Below, one piece after another: positions 8,325 through 15,718 of a stretch of DNA of 64,000 nucleotides. The DNA comes from a bacterium (GTDB lineage: Bacteria; Hinthialibacterota; Hinthialibacteria; OLB16), in NCBI GenBank assembly GCA_022072055.1, contig JAJVIK010000008.1, positions 124,001-188,000 on the forward strand. The letters run 5' to 3'. Position 1 is the stretch's first letter. Each line of letters opens with the position of its first letter. The translations under genes were made by a program, and so were the position numbers. The notes under the pieces are model-generated. The model searched no databases. It saw only the letters and a program-made list of their open reading frames with translations, and had not been told where the DNA came from.

Positions 8325-9665
8325 ATGCGACGGACCCTTCATACGGTGCTCCTTGCGGTGGGAGTTTGGGGGCTGCCTGGAGCCGCCCTGGAGTATCCGC
8401 TGCAATCCGGCTTGCAGATCATCTTCGAGGCCACAACCGCCGCCCAAGTCGCGCCGGGGCAGAGCGCGACGCCGTTTGCCTGGCGCTATGAGCTTTGGGT
8501 CTTGGGCGAGCGCGAGCAAGGGAAATTTGAGGCGGTCTGGGTCTTTTACAACGCCCCTCGAACGCCACAGGAAATGATGGGCGGCGCCCTTCCCCTCACC
8601 CTGGGGAAAACCGGAGAGAAACAATTCCCGCGCGAGCGCGAGGCGACCTACAAGCTTCAGGAAACCATCGAGTCCTTCCTGCCCGACCTGTCAGGGATGA
8701 GCGCCTTCGATAAAGTCTGGAAAGGGCCTGTCACGGTGCGGGGGCAATACATCTCCTATCAACCGCTCGGCGAGGCCAACGGCTTGGTGCGTTGCTCCTT
8801 CGCCCAATACGGCGAGGACAAGATGGACCAAGTCATCGGCGTGCTGACCACCGGCGAGGCTTTCTTCGATCCTCAAAGCCACTGGCTGCGCGAAGTCCAG
8901 GTCTCCACCACGATCCAAACCCCCCAGGGGCCGCAGACAGTGCCCCAGGCCACCGCGCGCCTGGTCAAAGTGGTCCAAAAGGACGCCACCTGGGTCTCCA
9001 AACGTCGCGAGGAGGCGCGCGCCTTCTTCACCGCCCTGCAGCAACATGATGATCAACTCTTCGCGGCCAACGATGATCTTTCGGCGGCCACCCTGACCCT
9101 TTCCACCCTCTCCAGCGCCTGGGAGACCTTCCTCAACGAAAACAGCGTCTCGATCTTCGCGCCGCTCGCGCGCTCCCATCTGCTCTCGATGCAGGCCGAA
9201 CTGCCGATCCTCCAAACCCTGTGGCGCGCGCGCAAGACCCTGGTGGGCAAGACCTCCCCCAAGTGGACCCTCAAGGACACCGCGGGCGGACAGGTCTCGC
9301 TCGAGACCCTCGGCGACTACCCGGTCTTGATCCTGTTCTGGTCGCGCCTCTCCTGGGAATCGCTGCTCGCCATGCGCGAGCTGGGAAAGATTCGCGAGGA
9401 CTATGGTCCCAAGGGGCTGGTGATCCTTCCGATCAACCTCGATCAAAACGACCAGGAGGCGATTGAATCGCTCAAGGTCATGGGACTGGACATGACCACG
9501 CTCCGAAACCTGGACCCCAACCTCTTGACCGCCTATGGGGTCCCGCTCGGGATGCTCCCCTCGATGGTCGTGCTGGACCGCTCGAAAAAGGTGGTGGATG
9601 TCCGCTATGGATGGGGTAAGCGGGTGTTCCAGGAGTTGCGGCGTCGGATTGAAGGGACGCTCTAA
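8325..9665 (+). CDS. Secreted protein with C-terminal thioredoxin fold lacking CXXC
   Basis: The 446-residue product starts with a signal peptide (RRTLHTVLLAVGVWGLPGAA). Residues about 20-300 form a domain I cannot name. Residues about 310-446 have the TlpA/AhpC-TSA thioredoxin-like layout: 'SPKWTLKDTAGGQVSLETLG', 'YPVLILFWSRLSWESLLAMR', 'GLVILPINLDQ' and 'GMLPSMVVLDRSKKVV', including the conserved cis-Pro region. The active-site WCxxC is replaced by WSRLSWES, so both redox cysteines are missing and classical thiol-disulfide exchange is unlikely. It is followed ten bases later by a YggT-like membrane protein, probably in the same transcript. Confidence 0.75.
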   Translation: MRRTLHTVLLAVGVWGLPGAALEYPLQSGLQIIFEATTAAQVAPGQSATPFAWRYELWVLGEREQGKFEAVWVFYNAPRTPQEMMGGALPLTLGKTGEKQFPREREATYKLQETIESFLPDLSGMSAFDKVWKGPVTVRGQYISYQPLGEANGLVRCSFAQYGEDKMDQVIGVLTTGEAFFDPQSHWLREVQVSTTIQTPQGPQTVPQATARLVKVVQKDATWVSKRREEARAFFTALQQHDDQLFAANDDLSAATLTLSTLSSAWETFLNENSVSIFAPLARSHLLSMQAELPILQTLWRARKTLVGKTSPKWTLKDTAGGQVSLETLGDYPVLILFWSRLSWESLLAMRELGKIREDYGPKGLVILPINLDQNDQEAIESLKVMGLDMTTLRNLDPNLLTAYGVPLGMLPSMVVLDRSKKVVDVRYGWGKRVFQELRRRIEGTL

Positions 9666-9674
9666 CATGGGCCG

Positions 9675-10613
9675 ATGGATTTGATCATCCTTCTCGCCCG
9701 GTTCGCGGGCGACATCCTCGCGCTCATCCTCCTCTACGACTTCTTTGTGCAACCGTTCCGGTTCTATGGGATGGACCCGCTCACTCGGTTTGTGTGGGGG
9801 GCCGCGCGCAAGATTTGCGCCCCCTTTGAAACCCTCTCGCGCAAGCTCATTCAGGTTCCCGACCGGGACCTCACCCCCCTTTTCGCCCTGGCCATCGTGG
9901 TCTTCTGCCGGGGGTTGCTGTATGCCGCGGGGGTAATGGTCTCGCGCCCCGATCCGAGGGTGCTCGCGCTCGGGGTCACCTTGAGTTTTCAGGAGCTCTT
10001 CACCCGTCTCGCACTCCCCCTACTGCTGTTCGTGGTCTACGCCGACATCCAACTCTCCCGCCATCAGGTCACCTTCATCGGCAATGTCCCGGTGATGATG
10101 GTTCACGATATCGCCAAGCGTTTCATTGTCCTGATCCGCAAGCTGCTCCCCTCTTACCGCCCCCTCTTGGTGTTTCTGGTGGTGGCCGCCCACCTGATTG
10201 TCTTCCAGTGGGCCTTGGTGGTGGTCACCTTGCTGCCGTTCACGGGTACGAGCGCGCTCCAGGCCTTTCCCCCGATTCTATGCCCGGAAGGGGGGACCCT
10301 GATCGAGTCCCCGCTGCTCGCGCTCCCGGTGATTGCCCTTTCGGTGGTCCGAACCTTCCTTTTCGGAATCTTCATCCTGCTCCTGCTACAGATGTTGGCG
10401 GGGTTCTCGGGCCTGGACCCCTATGATCGAATGACGCTGATTCTGGGATTGGTGGTGGCCCCGTGGATCGACGCCGCCCGAAAGTGGTTTCCCTTCGCGC
10501 GGGTGGGGGTGATCGATTTTTCGGTCGGAATCCTGCTGCTGATCTTGTGGATATTGCTGGATCTTTTGACCGGAATCGTGGCGCGAATCGGGGCCTCTCC
10601 TGGTCCCCTCTAG
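9675..10613 (+). CDS. Multi-span membrane protein with two YggT-like segments
   Basis: This 312-residue integral membrane protein has about six hydrophobic helices. Two segments resemble the YggT (YGGT) repeat, in which a membrane helix is followed by a motif of the type 'DPxxR...P' and a second helix. They are residues 30-85 (GMDPLTRFVWGAARKICAPF) and 250-305 (GLDPYDRMTLILGLVVAPWI, then VGVIDFSVGILLLILWILL). YggT family members are poorly characterised and have been linked to cell division or osmotic stress; no function is assigned here. The start at 9675 lies just after the stop of the thioredoxin-fold gene. Confidence 0.7.
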   Translation: MDLIILLARFAGDILALILLYDFFVQPFRFYGMDPLTRFVWGAARKICAPFETLSRKLIQVPDRDLTPLFALAIVVFCRGLLYAAGVMVSRPDPRVLALGVTLSFQELFTRLALPLLLFVVYADIQLSRHQVTFIGNVPVMMVHDIAKRFIVLIRKLLPSYRPLLVFLVVAAHLIVFQWALVVVTLLPFTGTSALQAFPPILCPEGGTLIESPLLALPVIALSVVRTFLFGIFILLLLQMLAGFSGLDPYDRMTLILGLVVAPWIDAARKWFPFARVGVIDFSVGILLLILWILLDLLTGIVARIGASPGPL

Positions 10614-10691
10614 GATGCGTCCGCCTTGACTTCCATGCCTTCATCTCCCAGAATTTTAATCCCTTGAAGCATTCGAAAAGAGGTTCCTATC

Positions 10692-11252
10692 TTGAATATC
10701 ACTGTTGCCGGACGCCATGTGGAAGTGACCCCCGCCCTGGAGGATCATGTCAAGAAGGGTGTTGAAAAACTGACTAAATTCACGGATGACATTCTCGAGG
10801 TTCACGCCATCCTGGGGGTCGAAAAACGGTCTCACCGCGCCGAGGTGAACATTCAGGCCGATGGGTATTTCCTGCACGGCGACTCCACCACCGATGATCT
10901 CTACAAGTCGATTGATGTCGCCCTGGCCCGTATCCAAACCCAAATCCTGCGTCACAAGGAAAAAATTCAGAATCACCGTCTGCGCCGCAAGGAGGAGACC
11001 GGGGTCATCAAGAAGCTCGGAGTTCAGGTCCAGGTTCTCGCCGGCGAGGATGTGGAGATGGGCGAGAAGAATCCGCGCGTGGTGATGAGCCGGAACTACG
11101 CCATCAAGCCCATGTCGGTGGATGAGGCGGCGATGCAGATGGACCTGATCCACCAGGAAATCCTGGTCTTCATCAACTCCGAGAATCAGCGTCTCAATGT
11201 GTTGTCGCGTCGCAAGGACGGCAACTACGAGCTGATCGACCCAAAGGTCTGA
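10692..11252 (+). CDS. hpf: Ribosome hibernation promoting factor, long form
   Basis: The 186-residue protein matches long HPF. An N-terminal beta-alpha-beta-beta-beta-alpha domain (residues 1-100; NITVAGRHVEVTPALEDHV, then AEVNIQADG) binds the 30S decoding region. The C-terminal domain (residues 130-186; VVMSRNYAIKPMSVDEAAMQ, then ILVFINSENQRLNVLSRRKD) mediates dimerisation that produces 100S ribosome dimers in stationary phase. Translation most likely starts at TTG 10692, since the sequence begins MNITV exactly as in the family and AGAGG lies upstream. It is monocistronic or loosely linked to the preceding membrane-protein gene (78-base gap). The family assignment is secure. Confidence 0.93.
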   Translation: MNITVAGRHVEVTPALEDHVKKGVEKLTKFTDDILEVHAILGVEKRSHRAEVNIQADGYFLHGDSTTDDLYKSIDVALARIQTQILRHKEKIQNHRLRRKEETGVIKKLGVQVQVLAGEDVEMGEKNPRVVMSRNYAIKPMSVDEAAMQMDLIHQEILVFINSENQRLNVLSRRKDGNYELIDPKV

Positions 11253-11389
11253 CGTCGCCACGCCTTGGTTGCGTGAGCGAGGTTGCGGACCGGATTCGAG
11301 GCTCCGGAGGAGGGGCGCGGTCTCTCACGCCCGGACACGATAGAGCGAGTCCCTCCTGATCGAACTCGGATGCCTGAAAGGACCCCGGA

Positions 11390-13090
11390 GTGTGGTTTTC
11401 GCGCCACCGCGACCTTGAATCCCCAGGCTGGATGTTGGTCTGGGGCAGTCTTGTGGGGCTGTTTACGGGCGGGGTCACCGTCCTCTATCGCCTCGCGGTG
11501 CTCAAGGGCAACGAGACCATCTGGGGAGGGAACCCGGCGGACTTCTTGCTCGGCTCGATCGCCATCCGTTTCCTGCTCCCGCCGCTGGGCGGCCTGGTGG
11601 TGGGTTTTGTTCTCTACAAACTCCTCGATCACCGTCCCGGGCACGGCATCCCCTCGGTAATCCACTCTGTTCAAACCAACCAGGTTCGTGTTCCGTGGCG
11701 AATGGCGGCCCCCTCGGTGGCCTCGGTCGTGGTGCTCACCACGGGCGGCTCGGCGGGTCCGGAGGGACCGGTGGCGGAGATAGGCTCGGTGTTCGGGTCC
11801 AACATGGGCTCCCGAATCGGCGCCAAACAGAAGACGCTTCGTGTCTTGGTAGGCTGTGGGGTGGCGGCGGCGATTGCCGCGGTTTTCGGGGCCCCCATCG
11901 GCGGGGTGTTCTTCGCCTTGGAGGTGATCTTCCAGGGCTTTGAACTGACCCTCTTCGCGCCGGTGGTGATCTCGGCGGTGGTGGCCTCGCTGATCACCAG
12001 CGCGGTCTTTGAGGTCGAGACCGCCGTGGTCTTTCCCGAGTTCGTGTTCCGCCCCATCGAGCTCCCGGCCTATGTTGGGCTGGGTTTGATCGTGGGGCTT
12101 GTGGCGGGATTCTTCATCCATTGGATCGAGTATGCGTCCCGTCGGTTCGAGCGCCTTGAGGTTCCGCTGTGGATCAAGCCCGCCATCGGGGGGATAGGGG
12201 TGGGGGCGCTGGGGTGCTACTTCCTCCCCGAGGTGATCGGCGAGGGGTACGAGTCGCTGAACCACCTGATCAACAGTGAGCCGCTCCTCTGGGATCTTGC
12301 GTTTGTGCTGTTCGGAAAGATCTTGGCCACCGGGCTTACCCTCGGCTCCGGCGCTCCTGGAGGGTGTTTTGCCCCGGCGATCTTCATCGGGGCCACGCTC
12401 GGCGCTCTGTACGGAGGAATCCTCGAACGGCTTTCCCCGGATGTGGTTGCCAGTCCGAGCTCTTACGCGACGATGGGGATGGCGGGAATGATCGCGGGAA
12501 CCTTCAACGCCCCGATGACCGCCATTCTGGTCGCGTTGCGGGTGGCGGATGAGAACCCGGATGCCCTCCTGCCGCTCATGACCACCGTGGCGCTGGCGAG
12601 CTTTGTCATGAGCCGCTGGGAGCATGTTTCCGTGTACACCAACATTCTCAAGCGTCACGGGCAATGGTTTCCGGTGGATTTTGACAAAGACCCGTTGCTC
12701 GGAATCCGGGTGGAAGAGGTGGTTCGCGCGGGGGTTCCACGTCTTTCCGACTCGCTGAGCGTGGATCAGGCTTTTGAGCGGATTCGGGAGGGCGAGGATG
12801 CCGCCTTTGTGGTGGAAGGCGCAAAGGGAGAGTTTCGCGGAGTGGTGACCCTACAGGACCTGCGTCTCGCGCTCGCGGACCCATTCTTGGGTCGGTTGGT
12901 GAACCTGGAGGATGTGGTCGATTTCTCGATCCCGCGTCTCTCGCCGAACACCAGTCTGCGCGAGGCGGTGCGGGAATTCGCGACCAGCAAGCGCGAGGCG
13001 CTACCGGTCTTCACCGCCTCCGGGGAGTTTGTCGGGCTGATCACCCGCGAGGAGGTCCTCTCCGCCTATCGACGGGGGAAGGAGGTGTAG
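11390..13090 (+). CDS. ClC-family chloride channel/antiporter with C-terminal CBS pair
   Basis: The 566-residue protein contains the ClC selectivity-filter motifs in order: GHGIPSV (canonical GSGIP), GSAGPEGPVAEIG (canonical GREGP) and GAPGGCFAPAIFIGA (canonical GxFxP). About 430 residues of membrane helices carry them. Residues about 440-560 form two CBS domains (RLSDSLSVDQAFERIREGED and SPNTSLREAVREFATSKREA), which often bind adenine nucleotides. Whether it is a channel or a proton-coupled exchanger cannot be settled by eye. GTG 11390 is preferred as start because GAAAGGA lies upstream and the first helix follows shortly after. It is transcribed alone or after hpf. Confidence 0.92.
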   Translation: MWFSRHRDLESPGWMLVWGSLVGLFTGGVTVLYRLAVLKGNETIWGGNPADFLLGSIAIRFLLPPLGGLVVGFVLYKLLDHRPGHGIPSVIHSVQTNQVRVPWRMAAPSVASVVVLTTGGSAGPEGPVAEIGSVFGSNMGSRIGAKQKTLRVLVGCGVAAAIAAVFGAPIGGVFFALEVIFQGFELTLFAPVVISAVVASLITSAVFEVETAVVFPEFVFRPIELPAYVGLGLIVGLVAGFFIHWIEYASRRFERLEVPLWIKPAIGGIGVGALGCYFLPEVIGEGYESLNHLINSEPLLWDLAFVLFGKILATGLTLGSGAPGGCFAPAIFIGATLGALYGGILERLSPDVVASPSSYATMGMAGMIAGTFNAPMTAILVALRVADENPDALLPLMTTVALASFVMSRWEHVSVYTNILKRHGQWFPVDFDKDPLLGIRVEEVVRAGVPRLSDSLSVDQAFERIREGEDAAFVVEGAKGEFRGVVTLQDLRLALADPFLGRLVNLEDVVDFSIPRLSPNTSLREAVREFATSKREALPVFTASGEFVGLITREEVLSAYRRGKEV

Positions 13091-13098
13091 TGGATCGC

Positions 13099-13161
13099 GG
13101 GAGCGACTTCTAATCGCTAAAGATTCGCGCCCCCGCGCCGGTTACGCGGCGCTACGCTCCC
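13099..13161. repeat. Small palindromic element overlapping the end of the DUF2442 gene
   Basis: Terminal inverted repeats GGGAGCG (13099-13105) and CGCTCCC (13155-13161) bound a GC-rich 63-base segment. A nested AGCGA/TCGCT stem lies inside. It looks like a REP-type palindrome and supplies the last codons of the DUF2442 frame. Confidence 0.5.
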
Positions 13162-13324
13162 AGGTCTCCACAAGCTTTCTCAGATCCGGAAAAAACCTTG
13201 GCCCATCGTGAAGGATTGCCGGAGCAAAATCGATCGTTGGGGACATCCCATCCGCGAACTTGACCTGCAATGTATAGGGGGCGCCTTTCTCAAACCCGAC
13301 TACTTTGTGTATCCCGTGTTGCAT
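13142..13324 (-). CDS. Truncated DUF2442-domain protein
   Basis: The 60-residue frame starts at 13324 and contains the DUF2442 core: 'VVGFEKGAPYTLQVKFADGM' and then 'TIDFAPAILHDGPRFFPDLR'. Normal members continue for another 20-25 residues with a 'VxxDPxxGTLxWPNGADxxP' segment. Here the protein instead ends ERSAA inside the palindromic element at 13099-13161. DUF2442 proteins are small and often sit beside DUF4160 proteins in putative toxin-antitoxin pairs; no partner is present. It is probably a decayed gene rather than a working one, though the frame itself is intact. Confidence 0.5.
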   Translation of the reverse strand: MQHGIHKVVGFEKGAPYTLQVKFADGMSPTIDFAPAILHDGPRFFPDLRKLVETWERSAA

Positions 13325-13394
13325 TTTGTTTACCTCAAAGGCTCAATCTTGAAAGGTGCGATAGGGAAGGGGCCACCTTGGAGTGGTTCTGTCT

Positions 13395-14981
13395 CTACCC
13401 AAACGTCAGCTCAAACTCCACTCGCTCCCCGGCCTTGACCTCACGGACCGCCAGGAGCGGCTCCACGACCGCCTTGTCGCCGCCTCCGAGGCCCCCCTCC
13501 TTCCAGGTCTTTCCCGTGGGAGGAGCCAGGACAAGCTTCCTGGCAACCTTGTCCTCCCAAGTTCCCGCAAGCGCTCCCTCGGCGCCCAAGAGGGTCAGCG
13601 ACCCAGCGCCCACACGCAGCGCGGCGGTCCAACCCGCCTCCCACCAACTCTCCGGGAGGCGCGGGGCCACACGGAGCGTCCCATCGACTTGAGGGTCCAG
13701 TCCGAACAGGAACTGGTTCGTGATCCGAACCAGGTTGGCGGGGTATTCGCAATAGGTCATCGGACCACCCGGTTTGATGCTCTCGGCGGACGGAAAGTAG
13801 CGCTCTTGCCAGGAATATCCGTTGGGTCTGCCGGCCCGTTCGACTGCCTGCAACCCATCCAGGAGGCCCTCCACATCGCCACGCCGCGCGCGCGCCCAAG
13901 CCTCCAGATACCAGACTCTTCCCATCGCGGCCAAGTCATGGCGATGGTCGAAATGGGGGAACTGGTCGGCGGGGATGAACTCCCAATCTTCGTAAGTTTC
14001 CGGGGCGGTGGAGATGCTCGTGGGCATTCCTCCATAGCGGAAGCCCTTATCGTCGCGGACCTTTTCCCAAAGCAGATCCTCCTGGTTCTTGGGAAGCATG
14101 CCGACCGCGATGGCGGCCCAGTCCACATCGGTCATTCCATGCCTGTCAATCGGGCCTTTTTCGGGATGGATGTATTCCACACAGTGCCCCTCCCGCCAGA
14201 ACTCCCGCCGGAAGTTGGACTGAACGCGCTCGGCCAGCTCGGCCCAATGCGCGCTCTTGGGTTGGTCTCCGGCCTTGGCGCAAAGCTCGGCGGTCTTCCG
14301 GAAGGCATCCACCGCGTAGCACTGGGTCACTCCATCCCATTCGATTCGGGTGGGGACTTCCACATAGTAGCCCGCCCCCCCGACACGCCCCTCTGGGGTT
14401 AAAAGGGACTCCAGGTGCGAGGCCGAGAGGTGGATGCACTCCAGGTTTCTGGCCAACCAGCTCTCATCAAGAGTGTGCGTGTATAGGGCGTGGGCGTTGT
14501 GGGCGAGCGTGGTGGCGCCGAGGGCGCGAAGCGGATCGCCGGGAACCCAGTGGACATACAACCCCTTTCCGGCCGAGTCGATCATGATCGGGAGCTGCCC
14601 ATTCGGCTTCTGCCAACGCTTCACATAGTCCCAGTTGGCCAGCGCCTCCTCGAACCGTCCGAGCCAAAGCAGGGCATGCGTGAGTTGGTGGCCATCCAGA
14701 CTGGGGTAGGTGTTGCCAAAGCCGAACCCCTGCCCATCGGCGCAGACCGAAAAGTAGCCGAAGAAAATATCAGGGTTCAAAGCGGCCAGCACGTTGTCTT
14801 CCGCCGAGCGCGTGTAGACCGTGTTGAGCCATTCCTGGGGGGTCTTGATCCCGCTCATGGATTCCCGTCTCTTGGTGGTTTCTTGTCCGTGTGCTTTTCC
14901 TTGATGCGACAGGGCGAGGGCTGAGCCCAGCGCTGTGTACGCCGAGGTTTGGAGAAAGCCCCTTCGGGTTGAGCGGTTCAT
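13395..14981 (-). CDS. Tat-exported six-hairpin glycosidase-like protein
   Basis: I place the start at ATG 14981, after GGAGG, rather than at an upstream in-frame start near 15182. The N-terminus then reads MNRSTRRGFLQTSAYTALGS, a twin-arginine signal (STRRGFLQ), and the protein has 528 residues. The body has the alpha-rich layout of (alpha/alpha)6-barrel glycosidases (GLYVHWVPGDPLRALGATTL; DGVTQCYAVDAFRKTAEL; WREGHCVEYIHPEKG). A beta-rich C-terminal part (residues 430-528) contains a 'LRVAPRLPESW' segment, as in GH78/GH63-like and related enzymes. The specificity is unknown; candidate general acids are present but not assigned. It follows the methyltransferase gene by 75 bases. Confidence 0.75.
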   Translation of the reverse strand: MNRSTRRGFLQTSAYTALGSALALSHQGKAHGQETTKRRESMSGIKTPQEWLNTVYTRSAEDNVLAALNPDIFFGYFSVCADGQGFGFGNTYPSLDGHQLTHALLWLGRFEEALANWDYVKRWQKPNGQLPIMIDSAGKGLYVHWVPGDPLRALGATTLAHNAHALYTHTLDESWLARNLECIHLSASHLESLLTPEGRVGGAGYYVEVPTRIEWDGVTQCYAVDAFRKTAELCAKAGDQPKSAHWAELAERVQSNFRREFWREGHCVEYIHPEKGPIDRHGMTDVDWAAIAVGMLPKNQEDLLWEKVRDDKGFRYGGMPTSISTAPETYEDWEFIPADQFPHFDHRHDLAAMGRVWYLEAWARARRGDVEGLLDGLQAVERAGRPNGYSWQERYFPSAESIKPGGPMTYCEYPANLVRITNQFLFGLDPQVDGTLRVAPRLPESWWEAGWTAALRVGAGSLTLLGAEGALAGTWEDKVARKLVLAPPTGKTWKEGGLGGGDKAVVEPLLAVREVKAGERVEFELTFG

Positions 14982-15055
14982 CGTTCGGACCTCCATCCGG
15001 GAGAAATGGGAGGAATCAGCCCATGCGGGCGCTTTCATCCCGAACCGTCCCAATC

Positions 15056-15718
15056 CTACTCCGCCTTGCGGGCTACATAAATCAGCTGGTGCCCGAACTG
15101 GTCCTTGAGCGGCATGCGCGCCATCAGCCATGAAACCAGCGGATGTTGCGACTCCTTTGGCCCCTTCATCCCGGTGAGGCACACATTGACCGGCAGAACC
15201 TTTTCGATCGTGAACCCGGCGCGTTCGAGAAGCGCCCGGAATTCCTTCGGGGAAAGGTCATTGCGCCAATCGGGGTGACGGTGCGGGGTCTTTCCCAACG
15301 CGTGGAGGATGCGCCGATAGGCGTGACGCATGTTGTAGTAGGAGGCCACGAGGCGCCCATTCCCGTGGAGGCGCGAGTGGAGCTCCGCGAACAGCCCGGA
15401 TAGGTCCTCGATGTACTCGAACACCCCGGACCCGACAATGCAATCGAAGGTCATCCCCGGAAAGGGAAGCGGGTCGGCGCGCAGGTCGGTTTGGACAACG
15501 TGAGGGTCATTCAGCCGCGCCACCGCGGAGTGAGAAACATCGCATCCGTGGTAATCCAGATTGGGAAGACGCCTCAAGAGCTCCTCCCGCAACAGCCCCA
15601 ACCCGCAGCCCAGCTCGAACACGGTCTTGGGAGAGCTTCGAGCCGCCTCCTCGGCGCACTTGAGAAGGCGGACATGCGGCCTGGAATAGTTGAAGGTCTC
15701 GGTTTCCCAACGGCTCAT
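15056..15718 (-). CDS. Class I SAM-dependent methyltransferase
   Basis: The start is ATG 15718, which overlaps the recJ stop in an ATGA arrangement; an upstream frame extension falls inside recJ and is not used. The 220-residue protein has SAM-binding motif I at residues 33-40 (ELGCGLGL), an acidic residue in 'DYHGCDVS', and the motif IV region 'FDCIVGSGVFEYIEDLSGLF'. It is a methyltransf_11/25-type enzyme. The C-terminal 'VSWLMARMPLKDQFGHQLIY' is typical of such proteins acting on small molecules or polysaccharide precursors, but the substrate is unknown. Translational coupling with recJ is likely. Confidence 0.85.
   Translation of the reverse strand: MSRWETETFNYSRPHVRLLKCAEEAARSSPKTVFELGCGLGLLREELLRRLPNLDYHGCDVSHSAVARLNDPHVVQTDLRADPLPFPGMTFDCIVGSGVFEYIEDLSGLFAELHSRLHGNGRLVASYYNMRHAYRRILHALGKTPHRHPDWRNDLSPKEFRALLERAGFTIEKVLPVNVCLTGMKGPKESQHPLVSWLMARMPLKDQFGHQLIYVARKAE

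Noticed and set aside
11225-12664. 479-codon minus-strand open frame
   Set aside because: It lies opposite the ClC channel gene, whose selectivity motifs are clear. The antisense product is His/Arg-rich and matches nothing.
14982-15182. Longer start for the Tat-exported glycosidase
   Set aside because: The extra 67 residues overlap the methyltransferase end and would bury the twin-arginine signal; GGAGG precedes ATG 14981.
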